From: Thalassovita aquimarina
GTDB lineage: Bacteria; Pseudomonadota; Alphaproteobacteria; Rhodobacterales; Rhodobacteraceae
DNA: 64,000 nucleotides
Assembly (NCBI RefSeq): GCF_018219815.1
Contig: NZ_JADMKU010000004.1
Coordinates: 124,001-188,000, forward strand
Reading direction: 5' to 3'
The translations under genes were made by a program, and so were the position numbers. Each line of letters starts with the position of its first letter. Position 1 is the stretch's first letter. Below the pieces are notes generated by a model, which had not been told where the DNA came from, ran no database searches, and was given only the letters and a program-made list of their open reading frames with translations. This document shows positions 53,883-62,912 of the stretch, in pieces.

Positions 53883-54905
53883 ATGGCTGAAAGGCAGAAC
53901 CGTCGCCCGACCACCGCGTTGGGCATTTATGACCAGCCCAGCCGGGCGAAGGTCACGATGATCGAAATCATCGCGATTGTGTTCAGCCTTGCCTGGCTTT
54001 TGGTGGCGGGCTGGTTCTTCATGACGCTGGAAACCCCGGCCGGGGCCGATGGCCCCGACCACCTGCGGTTCTTGATGACGATACTGGTGCTTTTCATGCC
54101 GGTGGCGATGGTGTGGGTCGCGGCGACCGCGGCCCGGTCCAGCCGGATCATGCGGGAAGAAAGCGCCCGCCTGCAGGCAGCAATCGATGCTATCCGGCAG
54201 GCCTATGTGGCACAGGCGCAGGGCCGCGATCTTGCCAATGAACCCTCGGTCACCCGCAAGCTGGAGGAAATCGCCGACGCGCAACGGAAAACCGAAACCG
54301 CGCTGGCCACCTTTTCCAGCAAGCGCGACCACGGCACCGGCACGATAAGGCCGATGGTACAGAAAGCCGAAGCCGAAAATGCCCGGGACCAGGCGCCGTT
54401 GCCGCTGGGCACCCCGGCCGAGGAAATCGGCCCGCCGCTGGCGCGTTCGGATTTCCTTCGGGCGATGAATTTTCCCGAAACCGCCGAAGATGAAGCAGGC
54501 TTCGTCGCCCTGCGCAAGGCATTGAAGGACCGACAGGCGGCACAGCTGATCCAGGCCAGCCAGGATATCCTGACCCTGCTCAGCCAGGACGGCATCTACA
54601 TGGACGATCTGCGCCCCGACCTGACCCGGCCGGATATCTGGCGTCGCTTTGCCGCCGGTGAGCGCGGCCGCGCCATCGCCAAGATCGGCGGCATCCACGA
54701 CCGGTCTTCGCTGGCGCTGACCGCCGGGCGGATGAAGCAGGACCCGATCTTCCGCGATGCGGCGCATCATTTCCTGCGCCGCTTCGACAAGATGTTCCAG
54801 GAATTCGAACAGACAGCTTCGGATAGCGAAATCTCCGAATTGTCGGAAACGCGCACCGCGCGCGCCTTCATGCTGCTGGGCCGGGTGGCGGGAATTTTCG
54901 ATTGA
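53883..54905 (+). CDS. Hypothetical inner-membrane protein with two N-terminal helices
   Basis: A 340-residue protein of unknown function. Two membrane segments (MIEIIAIVFSLAWLLVAGWF and LRFLMTILVLFMPVAMVWVA) near residues 26 and 60 precede a soluble coiled-coil region (RLQAAIDAIRQAYVAQAQ, EEIADAQRKTETALATF) and a helical C-terminal domain. It lies 32 bases after greA on the same strand. I know similar proteins only as uncharacterised Rhodobacterales proteins. Confidence 0.65.
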   Translation: MAERQNRRPTTALGIYDQPSRAKVTMIEIIAIVFSLAWLLVAGWFFMTLETPAGADGPDHLRFLMTILVLFMPVAMVWVAATAARSSRIMREESARLQAAIDAIRQAYVAQAQGRDLANEPSVTRKLEEIADAQRKTETALATFSSKRDHGTGTIRPMVQKAEAENARDQAPLPLGTPAEEIGPPLARSDFLRAMNFPETAEDEAGFVALRKALKDRQAAQLIQASQDILTLLSQDGIYMDDLRPDLTRPDIWRRFAAGERGRAIAKIGGIHDRSSLALTAGRMKQDPIFRDAAHHFLRRFDKMFQEFEQTASDSEISELSETRTARAFMLLGRVAGIFD

Positions 54906-54992
54906 GCCGAGAAACCCGGGTGCATCCGATTGCATCCCCCGCCATTCACCGCTACGGCTGACATGCTTTTCAGATAACGACTGTTTCCGCCC

Positions 54993-55709
54993 ATGCCCGC
55001 CAGTTCTTACCGCTCCACCTATTGGCAAGGTTTCCGTGAAGGATTGCCTTTCCTGTTCGTCATCACCCCGTTCGGGCTTCTGTTCGGCGTGGTCGCGACC
55101 GAGGCCGGGCTGAACCTGTTCGAAACGCTGACATTCTCGGTCGTGGTGATCGCCGGCGCGGCGCAGTTCACCGCGCTGCAACTGATGACGGAAAACGCAC
55201 CCACGCTGATCGTGCTGGCCTCGGCCTTGGCGGTGAACCTGCGCATGGCGATGTATTCGGCTTCGCTGACCCCGCATATCGGCGCGGCGCCGCTGTGGAA
55301 ACGGGCCCTCATCGCCTATTTCACAGTCGATCAAAGCTATGCCTGTTCGATCGTCGCCTATGAAAACAATCCCGACTGGACCCTGTCGCAGAAGGTCACC
55401 TACTTCATGGGGACGGTCACTCCGGTCTGTCCGATGTGGTACGTATCCACCTTGGTCGGCGCCCTGATCGGCACCGCGATACCGTCCGAACTGGCGCTGG
55501 ATTTCGCCATCCCGATCACCTTCATCGCGATCATCGCCCCGTCGCTGAGAACCCGGGCGCACCAGGCTGCCGCGCTGGCCGCTGTGGTTCTGTCGCTGCT
55601 GTTCAGCTTCCTGCCCTATAACCTGGGCGTTCTGGTGGCCGGGCTTGGCGCGATGATCACCGGGGCTCAGGTCGAATTGTGGACCGAACGCAAAAAAGGG
55701 GCGGCATGA
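54993..55709 (+). CDS. azlC: AzlC-family branched-chain amino acid exporter, large subunit
   Basis: A 238-residue membrane protein of the AzlC/YgaZ family with about seven hydrophobic segments. Family stretches are GFREGLPFLFVITPFGLLFG, AGAAQFTALQLM and TVDQSYACS. With AzlD it forms a two-subunit exporter for branched-chain amino acids. The stop overlaps the azlD start (ATGA at 55706-55709). Confidence 0.9.
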   Translation: MPASSYRSTYWQGFREGLPFLFVITPFGLLFGVVATEAGLNLFETLTFSVVVIAGAAQFTALQLMTENAPTLIVLASALAVNLRMAMYSASLTPHIGAAPLWKRALIAYFTVDQSYACSIVAYENNPDWTLSQKVTYFMGTVTPVCPMWYVSTLVGALIGTAIPSELALDFAIPITFIAIIAPSLRTRAHQAAALAAVVLSLLFSFLPYNLGVLVAGLGAMITGAQVELWTERKKGAA

Positions 55710-56041
55710 TGGACGGGATCGACAAGACCACGCTCTGGACCGTGATCATCCTCTTGGGGCTAGGCAGTTTCGGGTTGCGCTTCGTCTTCACCGGGATGAT
55801 CGGAGACCGGCCGTTACCGCCCTGGCTTCTGCGCCACTTGCGCTATACCGCGGTGGCGGTCCTGCCCGCGCTGGTCACCCCTTTGGTCATCTGGCCCACG
55901 GGCACCGGAGGCCAGTTCGACGCGCCCCGCGTCATCGCCGCTCTGGCCACGCTGTCGGTGGGATACTTCACCAGGAACGTTCTGGCCGCCATCATCGGCG
56001 GCGCTGCCAGCCTGTACGGCCTTCTTTACCTGCTGGGATAG
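55706..56041 (+). CDS. azlD: AzlD-family small exporter subunit
   Basis: A 111-residue membrane protein with three or four hydrophobic segments (TLWTVIILLGLGSFGLRF, VAVLPALVTPLVIW, VLAAIIGGAASLYGLLYLLG). It is the partner of AzlC, translated from an ATG overlapping the azlC stop. Confidence 0.88.
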   Translation: MMDGIDKTTLWTVIILLGLGSFGLRFVFTGMIGDRPLPPWLLRHLRYTAVAVLPALVTPLVIWPTGTGGQFDAPRVIAALATLSVGYFTRNVLAAIIGGAASLYGLLYLLG

Positions 56042-56044
56042 GTC

Positions 56045-56677
56045 TTACGATGATTTGTCCGAATTCAGCCGGCGCACCCGTTCGGGATCGTAGGCTTCCA
56101 GCGCCTTGAAACGGTCCGCGTCATCATATTCGTAAAGCTGCTTGGTGCTGACCCTCGGAACTTCGCCGAACTGAGCGGACAGCTTGTTGGGATACCAGGT
56201 CTGCTTGATGTTCAGCCCGGGCAGTTGCGCCAGGATCGAAGAGGTACTTTGCGCACACATCGCGTCGGGCACTTCGCCGTAATTCAGCGCTAGGTTCAGC
56301 GCCTTCTCGGCAGTTTCGGCCGGCACTTCCATGCGCTGCACCACGACGTGATACGTCTTGCGGGCATGGAAACGGGTATAAATGTCTTCCAGTCCCGGCG
56401 TGACGTTATAGACCACGTCGTTCCGGGTCACGATTCCATGCTTGCGGAACGAACCAGCCGGATCAAAAATCACCCGCTGGCTGCCGTTGATCATCAGCGA
56501 GCTGTGCGCGCCTGACCCGTTCGAGTTGCTGACCATGGTGTATAGCGTCAGCGCGGGCGGGCCGTCATGTTTGTAAACGGACCGGGCAATCACATCGTCG
56601 GGGAATGGCGGGTCGTGCTTGACGGTACAGCCTGCCGTGACGGTCAGGGCACAAATCGCCAGTAAAAGCCCACGCAT
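56045..56677 (-). CDS. Lipoprotein with possible papain-like fold (DUF4105-like)
   Basis: A 210-residue lipoprotein: the signal ends with the lipobox TAGC (LLAICALTVTAGC). The mature part has GSGAHSSLMI (His) and DAMCAQSTSSIL (Cys), reminiscent of permuted NlpC/P60 or DUF4105 proteins in which a His and a Cys form the active site. Activity is unproven. It converges with azlD with three bases between. Confidence 0.65.
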   Translation of the reverse strand: MRGLLLAICALTVTAGCTVKHDPPFPDDVIARSVYKHDGPPALTLYTMVSNSNGSGAHSSLMINGSQRVIFDPAGSFRKHGIVTRNDVVYNVTPGLEDIYTRFHARKTYHVVVQRMEVPAETAEKALNLALNYGEVPDAMCAQSTSSILAQLPGLNIKQTWYPNKLSAQFGEVPRVSTKQLYEYDDADRFKALEAYDPERVRRLNSDKSS

Positions 56678-56718
56678 GATACACCCCGCTCATAAAGCCC
56701 GGCCCTGGTGACCGGAGG

Positions 56719-56853
56719 TCAGCTGTTGACCAGCGCCATGAAGATCAGGATGGCGATGATGGCAATCACGGCCCACTTGGTGAAGCTCACGAAACCCGCG
56801 AAGGTTGCTTCCTGAACCGAAATGTCCATTTCGCCATGCTTGTGTTCAGCCAT
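56719..56853 (-). CDS. aa3-type cytochrome c oxidase subunit IV (small)
   Basis: A 44-residue protein, MAEHKHGEMDISVQEATFAG at the N terminus followed by one membrane helix (WAVIAIIAILIFMALV). It is a close match to the bacterial aa3-oxidase subunit IV family. The main oxidase genes are not in this window, so it is an orphan location, as is common in this group. Confidence 0.88.
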   Translation of the reverse strand: MAEHKHGEMDISVQEATFAGFVSFTKWAVIAIIAILIFMALVNS

Positions 56854-56946
56854 TTCTCATATTCCTTAAAAGTCGCTGTTCCGGGATTGATTAGCGGATT
56901 TTTCGCAACCTGTCACCACGGCAAAACCGCCGCAGGCACAGGTTCG

Positions 56947-57399
56947 TCAGCTTTTTTCCAGATCGGCGGCCAGCCGGAAACCGATCCGCTTCGCTTCGAC
57001 CTGTTCGGGTTCCTTCGGCAGCGCCCGCAGAATCACGCTCAGCTGGCTGACATGCTGGATCAGTTGCGTTTTCGTACCCGCCCCGTCACTGCCGTAAAAG
57101 GTGACGATATCCGGATCGAAATATCCCAGCCCTTCGATCCGGATCACCCCGGCATCGCCGCCGGCGAATCCCATCGCGACCTCGTGTTCGGCGTCCAGCG
57201 TCTGTTCGAAATTCTGGATATAGAGGATCAGCCGCTCATAGGCCCATTGCGCCGGGCTCTTTTCGCGCAGTGGGGTTTCGGTGACGGTGACCGGAACCTC
57301 GGTATTGCACGGCGCTTCGGGATCGGCGTGGACCTCATGACGTCGCGGCAGGGCGTCCATTTCATAGACCTCGGCCGAGGTCGCGATCTTGTCATCCAT
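56947..57399 (-). CDS. DUF6173-like protein
   Basis: A 150-residue soluble protein. The central stretch SPAQWAYERLILYIQNFEQTLDAEHEVAM is the recognisable part, and a beta-rich end (IRIEGLGYFDPDIVTFYG) follows. The family is uncharacterised. It overlaps the preceding metallo-hydrolase gene by 8 bases and thus ends a three-gene operon with the acyl-CoA dehydrogenase. Function unknown. Confidence 0.65.
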   Translation of the reverse strand: MDDKIATSAEVYEMDALPRRHEVHADPEAPCNTEVPVTVTETPLREKSPAQWAYERLILYIQNFEQTLDAEHEVAMGFAGGDAGVIRIEGLGYFDPDIVTFYGSDGAGTKTQLIQHVSQLSVILRALPKEPEQVEAKRIGFRLAADLEKS

Positions 57400-58447
57400 C
57401 GTCCCGCTCCTTCACCTGCCACAACCAGGCCCCGTCGCCGCGTCTTTCGCGGCGGATCTCGCCGGTCTGGTGCATGTGGTTCAGATGCGCGACCGCTTCG
57501 ACCAGGGCCAGACCATAGGTACCACCATCGATCTTGCGTTTGAACAGCGGCGGAAAACAGTCCGCAGCGGTGCGCGGTTCCTGCAGGTGCTTGCGCAACC
57601 GCCGCAGCGCGCCGTGATGATTGTCGATCAACTGCCGCATCCGCGTCGGCAAGCCGGTGAAAGGCAGCTTGTGCCCGCCCAGCACCAGGTGATCCTCACG
57701 CGCCAGCGTCTGCATCCGTTCGCAGCTTTCCATCCATTCGCCCAGGGGATCGGCCTCGGGTTCGGTCGGATGGACGCCGATGTTCGGACTGATCGAGGGC
57801 AGGATCTGATCACCCGACAGGACAAGGTTGTCGTCGCGGCTCCACATCGTCAGGTGCTCGGGCGCGTGGCCATGGCCGATATGGATGTCCCAGTCGCGGC
57901 CACCGGCGCGGATCACGTCCCCCTGCTGGATGCGGGTGAACCCCACCGGCAGCGGATGGCAGATATCGGTGAAGTTGAACGGTCGTTCCGCCCGGCGCTT
58001 TTCCAGAACCTCGGGCGCCATGCCGGCGCCGATCCAGAAATCGACCGCTTCCGCCGTCGGTTCGGCCTGCTCATCAAGAATCAGCATCCGCGTCATCAGG
58101 AACGCCGTGCGGGTGGTGGCGATTTCCGCACCGAACCGCGCCTTGAACCACCCGGCCATGCCGACGTGATCGGGATGGTGGTGGGTCAGGATCACTCGCC
58201 CCACCGGTTTGCCGCCCAAGGCGCCCGCCAGCAGCGTTTCCCACATCGCCACCGATTTCTTCGAATGGACCCCGCTGTCGATCAGCGTCCAGCTGTCGCC
58301 TTCGTCGATCGCGTAGATGTTCACGTGGTCCAGCGCCATAGGCAAAGGCATCCTGATCCACAGGATGCCTTCGGCGACTTCGATCGCGGTGCCGTTTTCC
58401 GGCGCTTCGGCCCAGGGGTAGCGTATGCCGGCGGTATCGAGGCTCAT
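57392..58447 (-). CDS. Metallo-beta-lactamase-fold hydrolase
   Basis: A 351-residue MBL-fold protein with the zinc motif LTHHHPDHVGM and later His/Asp positions (HIGHGHAPEHLT, LSGDQILPS). It has the longer GloB-like layout with a C-terminal winged-helix region (RMRQLIDNHHGALRRLRKHL), like RNase Z-unrelated MBL hydrolases acting on thioesters or lactones. Its ATG overlaps the stop of the acyl-CoA dehydrogenase (ATGA), which favours a thioesterase-like role on an acyl-CoA or linked substrate. Confidence 0.85.
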   Translation of the reverse strand: MSLDTAGIRYPWAEAPENGTAIEVAEGILWIRMPLPMALDHVNIYAIDEGDSWTLIDSGVHSKKSVAMWETLLAGALGGKPVGRVILTHHHPDHVGMAGWFKARFGAEIATTRTAFLMTRMLILDEQAEPTAEAVDFWIGAGMAPEVLEKRRAERPFNFTDICHPLPVGFTRIQQGDVIRAGGRDWDIHIGHGHAPEHLTMWSRDDNLVLSGDQILPSISPNIGVHPTEPEADPLGEWMESCERMQTLAREDHLVLGGHKLPFTGLPTRMRQLIDNHHGALRRLRKHLQEPRTAADCFPPLFKRKIDGGTYGLALVEAVAHLNHMHQTGEIRRERRGDGAWLWQVKERDDG

Positions 58448-60138
58448 GCCCCCATCTCGTCCAGGCTGAAGCTGTACAGATCGTCCGCCCCGGCCATCGC
58501 ATACACCAGCAGCGATTCATGCTCTGGCAGCAGGCGCCGGATATAGAACCGCGCCAGTTTCGACCGTGCGCCTTCGCCACCTTCGGCCATCGCGGCCTTC
58601 AGATGGCAATGGCCGCCCAGAACCCGGGCAAAGGCGCGGGTGAAGGGAACAGAGCCGGCGAAACGGGTATTCATGTCGGTCTGGCTCACCAGCCATTCGA
58701 CCGCCTCGCGCAGGCTTTCGCAGGCCTGCCAGACCGGTTCGGCCAGTTCCGGCATCGCGGCGCGGGCGGTTTCGGCATGCGCCTCGATCTCGTCGATCAG
58801 CTCGTTGGCGGCCTCGCCGCCATCCATCATCTTGCGGCCCACCAGGTCCATCGCCTGAATGCCGTTGGTACCCTCGTAGATCGCGGTGATGCGCACGTCG
58901 CGGCTGAACTGCGCGGCGCCGGTTTCCTCGATGAAGCCCATGCCGCCATGCACCTGCACGCCCTGTTCGGCAACGTCGATGCCGACATCGGTGGCAAAGG
59001 CCTTGGCGATCGGCGTCAGCAGCGCGGCGCGCGCCTTCCAGTTTTCCGCCCCGGTCGCCGCGGCCATGTCCAGCGCCACCGCGCAAGACATCACGATGGA
59101 ACGCGCCGCGAAGGTATCGGCCCTCATCGACAGCAGCATCCGGCGCACGTCGGCATGGTTGACGATGGGGCCGAACTGCTGCCGCTCCTTGGCATATTCC
59201 AGCGCCTTCTGATACGCGCCCTCGGCGGCGCCGACGCCCTGCGCGCCAACCCCCAGGCGGGCATTGTTCATCATCGTGAACATCGCCGCCATGCCCTTGT
59301 GCGGTTCGCCCACCAGCCAACCCTTGGCGCCGTCGAACTGCATCACCGCGGTCGGGCTGCCATGGATACCCATCTTGTGTTCCAGGCTGACCACCTTCAG
59401 ATCGTTGGCCACGCCCGGATTGCCATCGGCGTCGGGGATGTATTTCGGCACCATGAACAGGCTGATCCCCTTGGTCCCCGCCACCCCGTCGGGCAGGCGC
59501 GCCAGCACCAGGTGGCAGACGTTGCCGCCGAAATCGTGATCGCCCCAGGTAATGAAGATCTTCTGACCGGTGATCGCATAGGTGCCGTCGCCATTCGGGA
59601 CCGCCTTGGATTTCAGCGCGCCGACATCCGACCCGGCCTGCGGTTCGGTCAGGTTCATCGTGCCGGTCCATTCACCGCTGATCAGCTTGGGCAGGTAAAG
59701 CGCCTTGATCTCGTCGCTGGCGTGATGCTCCAGCGCTTCGCACTGGCCCTGGGTCAGCAGCGGGCAAAGACCGAGCGCCATGTTCGACGAGGTCATCATC
59801 TCGTTGAAGGCGGTGGTCAGGGCGAGCGGCAGCCCCATGCCGCCATACTCTTCCGGCCCCGACACCGCGACCCAGCCGCCCTCGGCGATTGCCGCGAAGG
59901 CTTCCTTGAAACCGGGCGAGGTCCGGACCACGCCGTTTTCCAGAACCGCCGGGTTCAGGTCGCCATCGCGCTGCGTCGGATAGATCACCTCTTCGCACAG
60001 CTTGCCCATGCCTTCGAGCACCGCATCGGTCAGGTCCTCGCCGGTCTCGGCATACTTTTCGGTGTCCCGCAGCTGGCCGAAGCCGGCAACGTTGTCAAAG
60101 ACGAAACGGATATCTTCAACTTGCGCGCGGTAGGTCAT
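58444..60138 (-). CDS. Acyl-CoA dehydrogenase (long, FadE/DmdC-like)
   Basis: A 564-residue flavoprotein dehydrogenase, longer than the 380-residue short/medium-chain type owing to a C-terminal extension. FAD/substrate motifs are TEPQAGSDVGALKSKAV and the catalytic Glu in ITAIYEGTNGIQAMD; VHGGMGFIEETGAAQ is also present. The size and sequence type match the group containing DmdC (3-methylmercaptopropionyl-CoA dehydrogenase), but no other DMSP gene is nearby. It heads an operon with the MBL hydrolase and DUF6173. Electrons would pass via ETF to the etfQO product. ATG 60138 gives MTYRAQVEDI. Confidence 0.9.
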   Translation of the reverse strand: MTYRAQVEDIRFVFDNVAGFGQLRDTEKYAETGEDLTDAVLEGMGKLCEEVIYPTQRDGDLNPAVLENGVVRTSPGFKEAFAAIAEGGWVAVSGPEEYGGMGLPLALTTAFNEMMTSSNMALGLCPLLTQGQCEALEHHASDEIKALYLPKLISGEWTGTMNLTEPQAGSDVGALKSKAVPNGDGTYAITGQKIFITWGDHDFGGNVCHLVLARLPDGVAGTKGISLFMVPKYIPDADGNPGVANDLKVVSLEHKMGIHGSPTAVMQFDGAKGWLVGEPHKGMAAMFTMMNNARLGVGAQGVGAAEGAYQKALEYAKERQQFGPIVNHADVRRMLLSMRADTFAARSIVMSCAVALDMAAATGAENWKARAALLTPIAKAFATDVGIDVAEQGVQVHGGMGFIEETGAAQFSRDVRITAIYEGTNGIQAMDLVGRKMMDGGEAANELIDEIEAHAETARAAMPELAEPVWQACESLREAVEWLVSQTDMNTRFAGSVPFTRAFARVLGGHCHLKAAMAEGGEGARSKLARFYIRRLLPEHESLLVYAMAGADDLYSFSLDEMGA

Positions 60139-60258
60139 GTTCTTCTCCTCCAGCCAACTGGCTTGGCTTCTTTTCTTGTCGCGAGTATGCAATTGATCTT
60201 TCCCGTGCAAACTAGTGAACCGCACGCCCATCACAATTGGAACGCCGCGTCATTGGCC

Positions 60259-61206
60259 ATGATCACAGCCCGAACCGAAACGCTTGGCGATGATATCGCC
60301 GGATTATCCCGCGCAGCAGAAATACTTTCCGCAGGAGGGCTGGTCGCGATACCCACCGAGACGGTTTACGGGCTGGCAGCCGACGCGCGCAACGACCTCG
60401 CCGTGGCGCGAATCTTCGAAGCCAAGGGGCGCCCCCGCTTCAATCCGCTGATCGTGCACCTCGCCGATGCGGCCGCGGCGCGCGATTACGTCGAATGGTC
60501 CGCTTCGGCGCAGAAACTGGCCGATGCGTTCTGGCCCGGGCCGCTGACCCTGGTCCTGCCGCTGCGGCCCGATAACGGGCTGTCGCCGCTGGTCACCGCC
60601 GAACTGCCCAGCCTGGCGGTGCGGGTGCCGGCGCACCCGCTGGCCCATGCGCTGTTGCAGGAATTCGGCGGCCCGGTGGCAGCGCCCTCGGCGAACCCCT
60701 CGGGCCGGATCAGCCCGACTGAACCGCGCCACGTGCTGGACGGGCTGTCGGGCCGGATCGAAGCGGTGCTCGACGGCGGCGCCTGCCCGGTCGGGGTGGA
60801 ATCGACCATCGTCGGGCTGACCGGAGAACCGACATTGCTGCGCCCCGGCGGCGTCGCGGCCGAGGAGATCGAAAAGGTTCTGGGCCAGCCGCTGGCCGTT
60901 CACGGCGCGGGCGACCCGCTGGTCGCGCCGGGACAGATGACATCGCATTACGCGCCGGGCGCGAAGGTCCGGCTGAACGCCGATCACGCCGAACCGGGCG
61001 AGGCGCTGCTGGGCTTCGGCCCGATGCAGTCGACGCTGAACCTGTCGGAAAGCGGCGACCTGACCGAGGCGGCGGCCAACCTGTTCCACCACCTGCACGC
61101 GCTGGACGCGATGGGGCCCGAGGGCATTGCCGTCGCCCCGATCCCGGAAACCGGGCTGGGCCGCGCCATCAACGACCGCTTGCGCCGCGCCGCCGCGCCG
61201 CGCTGA
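60259..61206 (+). CDS. Threonylcarbamoyl-AMP synthase (Sua5 type)
   Basis: A 315-residue protein with the YrdC-type catalytic domain (VAIPTETVYGLAADARN, KGRPRFNPLIVHL, PSANPSGRISPTE) and a C-terminal Sua5 domain (PLVAPGQMTSHYAPGAKV). It makes threonylcarbamoyl-adenylate for t6A in tRNA. Length supports Sua5 rather than the short TsaC. The dispersed hairpin repeat begins directly at the stop. It is divergent from the acyl-CoA dehydrogenase. Confidence 0.93.
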   Translation: MITARTETLGDDIAGLSRAAEILSAGGLVAIPTETVYGLAADARNDLAVARIFEAKGRPRFNPLIVHLADAAAARDYVEWSASAQKLADAFWPGPLTLVLPLRPDNGLSPLVTAELPSLAVRVPAHPLAHALLQEFGGPVAAPSANPSGRISPTEPRHVLDGLSGRIEAVLDGGACPVGVESTIVGLTGEPTLLRPGGVAAEEIEKVLGQPLAVHGAGDPLVAPGQMTSHYAPGAKVRLNADHAEPGEALLGFGPMQSTLNLSESGDLTEAAANLFHHLHALDAMGPEGIAVAPIPETGLGRAINDRLRRAAAPR

Positions 61207-61240
61207 TTGGGGGCCAGCCCCCAAACCCCCGGGATATTTG
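61206..61240 (+). repeat. Dispersed hairpin repeat, copy 2 (downstream of sua5)
   Basis: GATTGGGGGCCAGCCCCC, then AAACCCCCGGGATATTT, identical over 35 bases to the minus-strand copy at 35241-35275. It directly follows the sua5 stop; TTGGGGG/CCCCCAA forms the stem. Like copy 1 it is followed by a GAAAAGAAGAAG stretch. Confidence 0.85.
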
Positions 61241-61373
61241 GGAAAAGAAGAAGAACAGCGGTTCTTCCCGGTGAAGACACGCCCGCCGGGGGCGGATCGA
61301 GCGCATCGAGCACTGGCATTTCGCGAGATATCAAGCGCGCGCCCTGGCCCCACGCAAAAAGGTCACCGCAGGT

Positions 61374-61928
61374 TCAAGCCCGCCCGGCATCGGCCGAAAG
61401 CAGCAGCGAATCGACACCGATGCTTTGCAGTGCCGCTTCCCATTTCGCTTCGTCCGCGGCGTCGAAGATCAGCTCTATGCCCGCCGGACAGGTCAGCCAG
61501 CCATTCTGCCCGATCTCGCTTTCCAGCTGTCCCGGGCCCCATCCGGCATAGCCCAGGGCCAGCAGCACCTTCTGCGGACCTTTGCCCTTGGCGAGTTCTT
61601 CCAGCACGTCGAGCGTGGCGGTCAAGCCAAGATCGGGGTCGACCCGCAGCGTGTTGAGCGAAGAAATGTAGTCCAGGCTGTGCAGCACGAAACCACGGCC
61701 GGTTTCGACCGGGCCGCCGAAATGCACCCCGATCTCGGGCGTTTGCGGGCCGGTATCGATCGCCAACTGTTCCAGCATATCCTTCAGCCCGACCTCCTCG
61801 GTCGGCTTGTTCACGATCAGCCCCATCGCCCCTTCGTCGGAATGGGCGCAGACCAGAACCACCGAATGGTCGAAGCGCGGATCGCCCATCCCCGGCATCG
61901 CAATCAATAACTGTCCTGTCAAATTCAT
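61374..61928 (-). CDS. YqgE/AlgH-family protein (DUF179)
   Basis: A 184-residue protein. The family pattern is seen as [36 protein letters not shown] and [13 protein letters not shown]. The fold is known but the biochemical role is not settled. ATG 61928 (MNLTGQ) is the family start; an upstream in-frame start at 62009 has an unrelated N terminus. Confidence 0.9.
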   Translation of the reverse strand: MNLTGQLLIAMPGMGDPRFDHSVVLVCAHSDEGAMGLIVNKPTEEVGLKDMLEQLAIDTGPQTPEIGVHFGGPVETGRGFVLHSLDYISSLNTLRVDPDLGLTATLDVLEELAKGKGPQKVLLALGYAGWGPGQLESEIGQNGWLTCPAGIELIFDAADEAKWEAALQSIGVDSLLLSADAGRA

Positions 61929-62092
61929 GTCATGTTCCGCACTGCTGTTATTCAAAAGATAGGTTTTGGCCGGGACATGGTCCAGCACTTGAACGATAAA
62001 AACCGACATTGCCGCGCGCGCAGCCGTCCGCGCACGCGGTCCTCGCCGGAAAGTGAGTTGGCAAAATCCGTTTTTTATCCCATTTGAATTGC

Positions 62093-62902
62093 ATGATCAG
62101 ACATCTGCTCCCTAGCCTCATCGCGGCCCTTGCCCTGTCGCTGCCCTCGTTCGCAGCCGCCTCACCGTCAGAAATGGCGCAGATCGAAGTGCTGCCCGGC
62201 TGGGAACAGGCCGATGGCAACCGCGTGGTGGGGCTGCATATCAAGCTGCAGCCGGGCTGGAAGACCTATTGGCGCGCGCCCGGCGATGCCGGCATTCCGC
62301 CGCTGATCGACCTGAGCGGATCAAGCAACCTGCACGCGATGGCGCCGGCATGGCCCACCCCGCATGTGTTTTCGCAAAACGGCATGCGTTCGGTCGGGTA
62401 TCTGGACGAAGTGATATTGCCGGTGATCCTGACCCCGCGGGATGCTGGCGCGCCGATCGCGCTGAGCGGCCAGATGCAGATCGGGATCTGCAAGGACGTC
62501 TGCGTGCCGGCGGAACTGTCTTTCGACGCGGCGTTGCCAGCCGGACCCGGTTTTGCCGATCCGCTGCTCAGCGCGGCGCTGGCAGATCAGCCCGTGGACG
62601 GGCGCCAGGCCGGGCTGGGCCGGATCGAATGCACCGTGTCGGTGACGCCCGACGGCCTCGCGCTCAATGCGGAATTCCTGCTGCCCTCGACCGGGGGCGA
62701 TGAATACGCGGTAGTCGAAACCCGCGACCCGGAGGTCTGGATCGCCGAGGCCGAAACCCGCCGCGACGGTAATATACTGCGTGTCCGGACCGAGATGATC
62801 CATGTCGAGGGAGGTGCCTTCGCGCTGGACCGATCGGGCATCCGGATCACAGTGTTGGGCAGCCGCAAAGCGGTCGATATCCAGGGCTGCCCCGCCCCCT
62901 GA
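62093..62902 (+). CDS. Secreted DsbD N-terminal-like protein
   Basis: A 269-residue exported protein (signal starting [20 protein letters not shown] and cut near AAASP). The mature part resembles the N-terminal immunoglobulin-like domain of the thiol reductase DsbD, with [15 protein letters not shown] and the cysteine pair [11 protein letters not shown]. The transmembrane and thioredoxin parts of DsbD are missing, so it may act with a separate CcdA-type protein or as a copper or thiol-redox factor. ATG 62093 is chosen over a TTG three codons upstream. Confidence 0.85.
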   Translation: MIRHLLPSLIAALALSLPSFAAASPSEMAQIEVLPGWEQADGNRVVGLHIKLQPGWKTYWRAPGDAGIPPLIDLSGSSNLHAMAPAWPTPHVFSQNGMRSVGYLDEVILPVILTPRDAGAPIALSGQMQIGICKDVCVPAELSFDAALPAGPGFADPLLSAALADQPVDGRQAGLGRIECTVSVTPDGLALNAEFLLPSTGGDEYAVVETRDPEVWIAEAETRRDGNILRVRTEMIHVEGGAFALDRSGIRITVLGSRKAVDIQGCPAP

Positions 62903-62912
62903 TCCCCCCTGA

